Below, piece after piece: positions 32,179 to 36,774 of a stretch of DNA of 36,774 nucleotides. The stretch spans positions 1 to 36,774 of the forward strand of contig CALFWZ010000112.1 of NCBI GenBank assembly GCA_937928405.1, in the 5' to 3' direction. A program made the translations under genes and the position numbers. Positions within the stretch are counted from its first letter, which is position 1; every line of letters starts with the position of its first letter. The notes beneath the pieces were generated by a model. It had not been told where the DNA came from. It worked only from the letters and a program-made list of their open reading frames with translations, and ran no database searches. Source of the stretch: an uncultured Saprospiraceae bacterium (GTDB lineage Bacteria; Bacteroidota; Bacteroidia; Chitinophagales; Saprospiraceae).

Positions 32179-33933
32179 TTAATAACTTCCGACACCACAT
32201 TGAGATCTTGCCGTTCCGCCACTTAAACCACTTGCCATTTTTTGGTAAACGCACCAACACGGTGTTTTAAAACCAGGATTAGGTAAATAACTTGGGCGAA
32301 ATAAACCAAAGTCTTCGATACCAGCAGATTCACCATTGTCGAAGGACTTGAGACTAAAATGGCTGATGGCTTTGACCCTCCAGGCGTTGGTTTTGAGTTG
32401 GTCAAGTCCTCTAGTGATAAAATTGGCTTGTGCCTTTTCTTTAGTATTGAGGGCACCTCTCACTCGGTTTCTAGCATCCCAATAATCAGGATGTTGCATT
32501 CTTTCCGAATTCCAACCTATTTCCGAAATATATAACATTTTTCTACTATTAGGAATCGCACCGTACTGCGGTTTATTCCAAATGGCATCTAGACTTAAGT
32601 CAATACCATATTCCAAATCGAACTGTCCACTGCATTCTCTTCTCACATAGATATGGTAACCTACACCATCGAATGGATAGAAGTCATTATTGTTTTGGTC
32701 CCAATTATAATTTGCCACCCCAAAATTAAGGACGCCTACAAAATAATTAGCAGCTCCATCATAAGTAAAACCACAGGTGTAGGTATCATTGGCTTCCAAG
32801 GGACCGGTAACAACGGTAATATCGTAAGGATTACTTCCTCCTGGTTTTACTCGATTGTAAACTTCGTTTAATAGATAAGCAAAATTAGACTGACTCATTT
32901 TGGGATTTGGATTTGTGCCACTGATCCAAGTATTAGGCTCATTATAGGATTCGTAAACATGAATTTTTCCGCAATAGCGCTGAACAATTTTTTCAAAGGT
33001 ATTCACATAATTGTTTATCCAAGCTATTTTATCTGAAGTATTGACATAACCATTGACGTGGCTACCATCGCCCCCTACTACATCTGTAATGACAGCATAA
33101 ATTGGAATATTATTACTATTGAAGTGACAAACAATATCGTCATAGGTATCTAGCCAGCCATCATTATTTTGCCCATAATTCGTAGGACGGAAAAAATTTA
33201 GACGTACAAACTGGGCATTGGAACTAGCGATCATACCATTGGTTGTATTCCCACCCCATTCGTCGTTATTCATCAAATTGGTTCCTCCATCTATCGTAAT
33301 AGGATTTCCTGCGTCAATCCCAATAGGCGTATTGCTTGGAAAATTTGGTGCAGTAGCATTACAGTTTGGTGCATTGAGACCACAAGAACTATTCCCATTG
33401 CCAGCATCTCTAACTGAAACAACAACATCATAGGTAACGCTGTTAGAGGACCAAACAAAAAAGTTTACTTTTTCTCCGGGACTGATGTTTTGATGTAGAA
33501 CCTCAAGCTCAACGGTTTGCCAAGCATTGGCTGATATTTCCCCCAAGTTTTCATAACCTGGAATTTCGCGTGCGTACAAGCCAGCGCTATAATCTCTTGG
33601 ACGAATCGATACTTTTATATCTTTTCCAGGATGTGCCCCTCCATCATAAAGTAAGTTCCAACCATCAGGACGATTTAGTACACCGTTAAATACGACTGTA
33701 TAATTTCTTAGGGACGCTTGGTTATCGGGAATATCCAAAAATTCTGTGATGGCAGGTAGTTCGTTTCCTGTAGGCTGGGGAGGAACTGGTTGTATTTCAA
33801 CCGAGGATTCGGGTTCAAAATCATCCAAAGATTCATTGTCACAAGAACTTAAGAATACCCCAATTACAAGAAATAATGTTAGAAGTAGATAAAACGATTG
33901 ATTTGTTTTTTTTAGGAAAAAAAATTTTTTCAT
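32179..33933 (-). CDS. Glycoside hydrolase-like lipoprotein (clan GH-A type)
   Basis: 584 residues. The lipoprotein signal ends FLSSC (Cys31), followed by an acidic linker, so it is surface- or periplasm-anchored. Residues ~60-180 form a beta-rich module (YTVVFNGVLNRPDGWNLLYDGG, WQTVELEVLHQNISPGEKVNFFVWSS). From ~200 a TIM-barrel glycosidase follows: acid/base Glu332 in YESYNEPNTW after beta-4, HIYV with His427, and nucleophile Glu471 in MLYISEIGWNSE after beta-7. This is the clan-A arrangement; the exact GH family cannot be named. A retaining endo- or exo-glycosidase is expected, substrate unknown. No SusC/D neighbours are present, so it is not part of a classical PUL. Confidence 0.8.
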   Translation of the reverse strand: MKKFFFLKKTNQSFYLLLTLFLVIGVFLSSCDNESLDDFEPESSVEIQPVPPQPTGNELPAITEFLDIPDNQASLRNYTVVFNGVLNRPDGWNLLYDGGAHPGKDIKVSIRPRDYSAGLYAREIPGYENLGEISANAWQTVELEVLHQNISPGEKVNFFVWSSNSVTYDVVVSVRDAGNGNSSCGLNAPNCNATAPNFPSNTPIGIDAGNPITIDGGTNLMNNDEWGGNTTNGMIASSNAQFVRLNFFRPTNYGQNNDGWLDTYDDIVCHFNSNNIPIYAVITDVVGGDGSHVNGYVNTSDKIAWINNYVNTFEKIVQRYCGKIHVYESYNEPNTWISGTNPNPKMSQSNFAYLLNEVYNRVKPGGSNPYDITVVTGPLEANDTYTCGFTYDGAANYFVGVLNFGVANYNWDQNNNDFYPFDGVGYHIYVRRECSGQFDLEYGIDLSLDAIWNKPQYGAIPNSRKMLYISEIGWNSERMQHPDYWDARNRVRGALNTKEKAQANFITRGLDQLKTNAWRVKAISHFSLKSFDNGESAGIEDFGLFRPSYLPNPGFKTPCWCVYQKMASGLSGGTARSQCGVGSY

Positions 33934-34598
33934 GATTTAAAAGTTTAATTATGTAAAAATATTTAGAATTATCAAATAGGGAATCTATACAAAATTAGCA
34001 GCGCTACTTCGTAAATAGACTCATAATAAATAGCTGGTAAATAGATTAAGTCTAACTTAGATAATCTTAATGTGATGTTTTCAAAACGAATAAAAACAGG
34101 TGCTATCCAACAAACCACTGCTCCTTTTTCATGTCCTGCATTTCCATCGTATAACATAAGGCAAATGACTTGATCTCCTATTGCTACGGATGAGATCCAT
34201 CAAGTCGTGGGTACGCCCAAATGATACATGGCTTCGCTAGAAAGATGTTCGTGGAAGGGAGGATACCTCAATCCAGTCAACTCCGTCGCATCTTTAGAAA
34301 AGCGTGCACCAAAATTGAATTACTTGGATTTTGTGGCGTGGCATAAGATTAAAAAGCTTCTTTTACTTGACGGCGGCTTTGGGTCCGTTCTAGATTAACG
34401 GGTAGCGCTTATAAGAAACGATCATTTATCTTGAAAGATGGTATATAGTTTTCTTGTTTAGTAATGGTAAAACAATAAATAAACATTTGATAGGTCAACC
34501 ATAAGTTGGTTGCGATAAATTTACCTTGTCCAATTATTGAATACTATCTCGTTTGATGATCTTTATAAACTGTTGGCTGCCATCATACGACTTAATTA
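33934..34598. other. Intergenic region with possible decayed coding sequence
   Basis: No clear gene. Two overlapping + strand frames (34194-34346 without a good start, and 34228-34398) are open but short and unrecognised. gacttgat (34167-34174) / atcaagtc (34199-34206) form an 8-bp stem. gggtccgttctaga (34380-34393) nearly repeats the word at 31999. The stretch may hold remains of an old insertion. Confidence 0.35.
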
Positions 34599-34659
34599 CA
34601 TCAAAATTTTAAAGACTAGTACACTGTGTGATAATATATCAGTCTTCAAAATTTTGATG
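34599..34659. repeat. Strong hairpin after the M57-like protease gene
   Basis: catcaaaattttaaagact (34599-34617) and agtcttcaaaattttgatg (34641-34659) pair at 18 of 19 positions, loop 23 nt, 20 bp beyond the protease stop. No T-run; likely a 3'-end stabilising hairpin or a small palindromic element. Confidence 0.65.
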
Positions 34660-34679
34660 AAAATTGGCAGATACTATTC

Positions 34680-35756
34680 TTAGTTGACGGTAATGTTTCT
34701 AGGGTTGCAGGTTAAAGTTCTATCGCCTTTCAGGTTTCTCACTTGAACTCTGTATGCCCATGTTCCCGAAGGTTGATTGCTTAAGGAAATAGTTGGATTT
34801 GTAAAACATCCAATTTGAGCGGCCAAATCATTTGAATATGGTGACCAAGGATAATTTCTAAATACACGTACTTCTACCGCATCGTTAAAAACGAAACTAT
34901 TATCCATGTTTAAAGTCACACTACCATTACCGTTCGAACTTCCAGAAGTGATGAAGAAATTATTCCAATCAGGATACATGTATGCTACTGATCTTTGTTC
35001 ATCAAATGTAAGATTCGTAATATTATTTGAGCAACAACCAGCGATCATCACCGCAGCGTTACAATTATTGGGAGCTGCTGCTGAACATTGGATTAAAGAA
35101 CTACTTGAGTTAGAGTGAGCAAATCCTATATTGTGTCCAACCTCGTGCATTGCATTAGCTAAAAATTGATCATTACCAAAAGTAAAATTATCATTTATAG
35201 AAATCCATTCTCCTGGATTTCCGCCAGCAGGGAATTCTCCTCTCCCACAAACATTAGCAGGTAAAGGGACATAACCAGCAGGAGCGCCAAAACCAGTGTC
35301 TGTATCCACAATTATTTTTATGTCAGCGGCACCCATATTAGTAATGACAGTGAAGTTTAATCCACTAACACTTTCCCACTCATCTAAGGCATCGATGATT
35401 ATTCCCCTTTGTTGTGTAGTAAAAGTACCAGAAATAAAAACGTCAATACTGTAATTTGCTGCACTGATGAGATTAGAGGTAGATACACCGCGACGACCTC
35501 TTTCTGTAGCTTGATCTTCAGATCCAGAGGATCCTGGTAGTGACGACCTTTTAATACCTAAACAATCGTCAATAAATATATGATCTCTCGTAACCTCTGT
35601 TACCATTCCCAAATCCATTGAGTCGAGCGTAATTTTTTCTTCGAAAGTGAGTTCTTGTTTTTGGGCTACATTCGGTAAGTCATCTGTAATAATTTGGTCT
35701 TTTGAACAAGAAAATAAGACAGTACATAGTGATAGGTAAATAAGTAACTTTTTCAT
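34680..35756 (-). CDS. M57-like zinc metalloprotease lipoprotein
   Basis: 358 residues. The lipoprotein signal ends VLFSC (Cys17). A pro-like region follows to about residue 90 (ends RGRRG, possibly a processing site). The catalytic domain has the metzincin zinc site MHEVGHNIGFAH (His204, Glu205, His208, His214), preceded by GEWISINDNF, and a Met-turn-like AAVMIAGCC. NLTFDEQRSVAYMYP is the matrixin-like end. This matches the bacterial HEIGH-type M57 group. The last ~85 residues (ITSGSSNGNGSVTLNMDNSF to LTCNPRNITVN) are a beta-sandwich of fibronectin-III-like look. Expected on the cell surface or in the periplasm; target unknown. Confidence 0.87.
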   Translation of the reverse strand: MKKLLIYLSLCTVLFSCSKDQIITDDLPNVAQKQELTFEEKITLDSMDLGMVTEVTRDHIFIDDCLGIKRSSLPGSSGSEDQATERGRRGVSTSNLISAANYSIDVFISGTFTTQQRGIIIDALDEWESVSGLNFTVITNMGAADIKIIVDTDTGFGAPAGYVPLPANVCGRGEFPAGGNPGEWISINDNFTFGNDQFLANAMHEVGHNIGFAHSNSSSSLIQCSAAAPNNCNAAVMIAGCCSNNITNLTFDEQRSVAYMYPDWNNFFITSGSSNGNGSVTLNMDNSFVFNDAVEVRVFRNYPWSPYSNDLAAQIGCFTNPTISLSNQPSGTWAYRVQVRNLKGDRTLTCNPRNITVN

Positions 35757-36102
35757 AATTAATAATTTAGTTTAGGTGTTTAAAAAATAGCCATTATGAA
35801 TTTAACTAAACATAAAAAAATATATTAATTAAATACACATTGTGTGAATACAACTTGACAATATCGAAATAAAAAAATTGGACAACTCTTTAAAATAATT
35901 TACTCCCTATTAACAATAAAAACTATTGAGCTAGTTATTTTTTTATACATTTTCGATGTTGAGTCGGCTCTAGAACTCATAAAAAACGTAAATGTTCATT
36001 ATGTTTGTTATTTTTATTTTATTTCAAAATAAAACACTATAAATTCACAAACCACACCTTATGTTATTCTCATAAAAATAATATTCGCTTTTGGTATCTT
36101 CA

Positions 36103-36160
36103 CCAAGAGGTGTAAAGGAACGACAAAGCTTTTGGTGGGTCGTGGTAATGGGTAAGGGGG
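36103..36160. repeat. Dispersed ~58-bp repeat, second copy
   Basis: Starts ccaagaggtgtaaa and contains ttttggt and atgggtaag; about 47 of 58 positions match 31943-32000 in the same orientation. Confidence 0.7.
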
Positions 36161-36432
36161 TATTATTCTCAGAGCCTCAAAAGCAACAAATAGAATTTAT
36201 ACCGATTCTTGATTTTATTATTAATCTAAAAAATACTATCTTTATCTAAGAGAAATTCTAAAAGAAGAAACTTCCTACAATACATATATTGATTTAATTT
36301 GTCCCCCCAATGCCGCCTGCCAAAATGCCTTAGGCAGAGAGGCATTTGGCCATTCCGCTCGGATAAAAACTAATGATAAACAACTAACCATCAATACTTT
36401 GCAAAAAATAAGGGTACAAGTGGGATCGGATT

Positions 36433-36541
36433 TTATACGCCGGTAAGACCATTAGGATTTTTTACCGATTTTAGAATTTCATTGTACACGTGGGGTTGGA
36501 ATCCTGTCTACCGATCTAGGTAGATTATACGCCGGTAAGAC
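36433..36541. repeat. 17-bp direct repeat
   Basis: ttatacgccggtaagac occurs at 36433-36449 and 36525-36541, exact. Upstream of each is a related g-rich word (gtacaagtgggatcgga at 36414, gtacacgtggggttgga at 36484), but at unequal distances. Confidence 0.85.
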
Positions 36542-36593
36542 AACGAGTAGTAAATGAATTTTCCTTGACCCTTGGCCTGTCAGCTAAATGGCC

Positions 36594-36628
36594 AGTTGGC
36601 CCTCTTTCACGTAAAAAGAGGGCCAACT
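36594..36628. repeat. Palindromic module related to the 30.3-kb element
   Basis: agttggccctcttt (36594-36607) / aaagagggccaact (36615-36628), perfect 14-bp stem. The core ccctcttt..acgta.aaagaggg and ccagttggc also occur inside the MITE-like element at 30241-30420. Confidence 0.75.
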
Positions 36629-36774
36629 AGCTAAAAGTGTCGGCTGACTTAGAGTTCTAGCCAAAAAGTGACATAAAGTTGTATACACCTTTGGCCTTTG
36701 TTTTTTAATCTGTTACTATAAATTGCTTCAAAAGAAAGCTCCAGAGGAGCGATAGGTTAATAACAAAGACAAAA

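Larger units (their letters stand above)
35757..36774. other. Non-coding repeat-rich end of the window
   Basis: No ORF of note in 1 kb. From left to right: an AT-rich stretch; the second ~58-bp repeat copy (36103-36160); a hairpin gccaaaatgcct / aggcatttggc (36319-36330/36340-36350); a 17-bp perfect direct repeat, ttatacgccggtaagac, at 36433 and 36525; and a 14-bp perfect hairpin at 36594-36628. Confidence 0.5.

Noticed and set aside
34194..34398. Two overlapping short + frames of 50 and 56 codons
   Set aside because: Two frames open over the same DNA, no recognisable motif, no promoter; treated as possible debris only.
35992..36042. 16-codon hydrophobic ORF (MFIMFVIFILFQNKTL), toxin-like composition
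   Set aside because: AT-rich DNA yields such ORFs by chance; no antisense RNA, promoter or antitoxin seen.

Overview
The window reads as chromosome of a member of the Bacteroidota, most likely of the Saprospirales/Lewinella side (the order-level guess is inference). Support comes from a type IX secretion (T9SS) C-terminal sorting domain, lipoprotein signals ending in Ser-Cys, signal peptides cut before Gln, a TonB-dependent receptor with an N-terminal carboxypeptidase-regulatory-like domain, AraC and LytS/LytTR regulators, several promoters of the TAnnTTTG type, and almost no Shine-Dalgarno sequences before genes. The DNA is AT-rich, genes lie on both strands in short operons, and intergenic DNA is full of small repeats and hairpins.

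Layout. 1-1.8 kb: 3' part of a secreted T9SS M43-type metalloprotease. 2-5.6 kb: thiolase and aldo/keto reductase (+), a MITE-like insertion, and a tRNA-dihydrouridine synthase (-). 5.7-8.8 kb: AraC regulator, a two-domain SnoaL-like lipoprotein, an ABM-like lipoprotein and an O-methyltransferase. 8.8-11.2 kb: GMC oxidoreductase and DJ-1/PfpI protein (-). 11.4-13.3 kb: thioredoxin, a second AraC regulator and an NTF2-like secreted protein. 13.6 kb: tRNA-Val(GAC). 14.1-17.7 kb: deoC, aldehyde dehydrogenase and a catalytically dead second ALDH domain, read here as a split ALDH16. 17.8-18.2 kb: an unusual leader ORF with five consecutive Asn codons, followed by hairpins and a terminator. 18.3-24.9 kb: TonB receptor, outer-membrane barrel protein, periplasmic helical-repeat protein, and a LytS kinase/LytTR regulator pair. 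25-28.2 kb: an unknown membrane coiled-coil protein, a lipoprotein and a DinB-like secreted protein. 28.2-30.4 kb: an octamer array, a complete IS3-family element and a second MITE-like element. 30.4-35.8 kb (-): a soluble phosphatidylserine-decarboxylase-like pyruvoyl enzyme, a clan-A-type glycoside hydrolase lipoprotein and an M57-like metalloprotease lipoprotein. The last 1 kb is non-coding and repeat-rich.

How the genes may work together. The best-supported unit is the receptor/LytTR block. The TonB receptor and the helical-repeat gene each have the same upstream signal: two copies of a roughly 11-bp motif (acRaYtcaKYc) exactly 21 bp apart, with a degenerate -7 promoter box starting exactly 32 bp after the second copy. 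This is the layout expected of a LytTR operator, and the LytS/LytTR pair sits at the end of the same block. A smaller regulatory circuit is visible around the first AraC gene, where a gtttctaSc half-site occurs once before the regulator and twice, 22 bp apart, at the promoter of the next gene. deoC and the two ALDH genes form a plausible deoxyribose-5-phosphate to acetaldehyde to acetate route.

Leads most worth following: the two-site operators; the Asn-run leader with no matching biosynthetic gene; the split ALDH16; the PSD-like decarboxylase with a GGSS self-cleavage motif; the two MITE-like elements; the exact A6G frameshift site in the IS; and the dispersed 7/8-nt repeats that separate genes.
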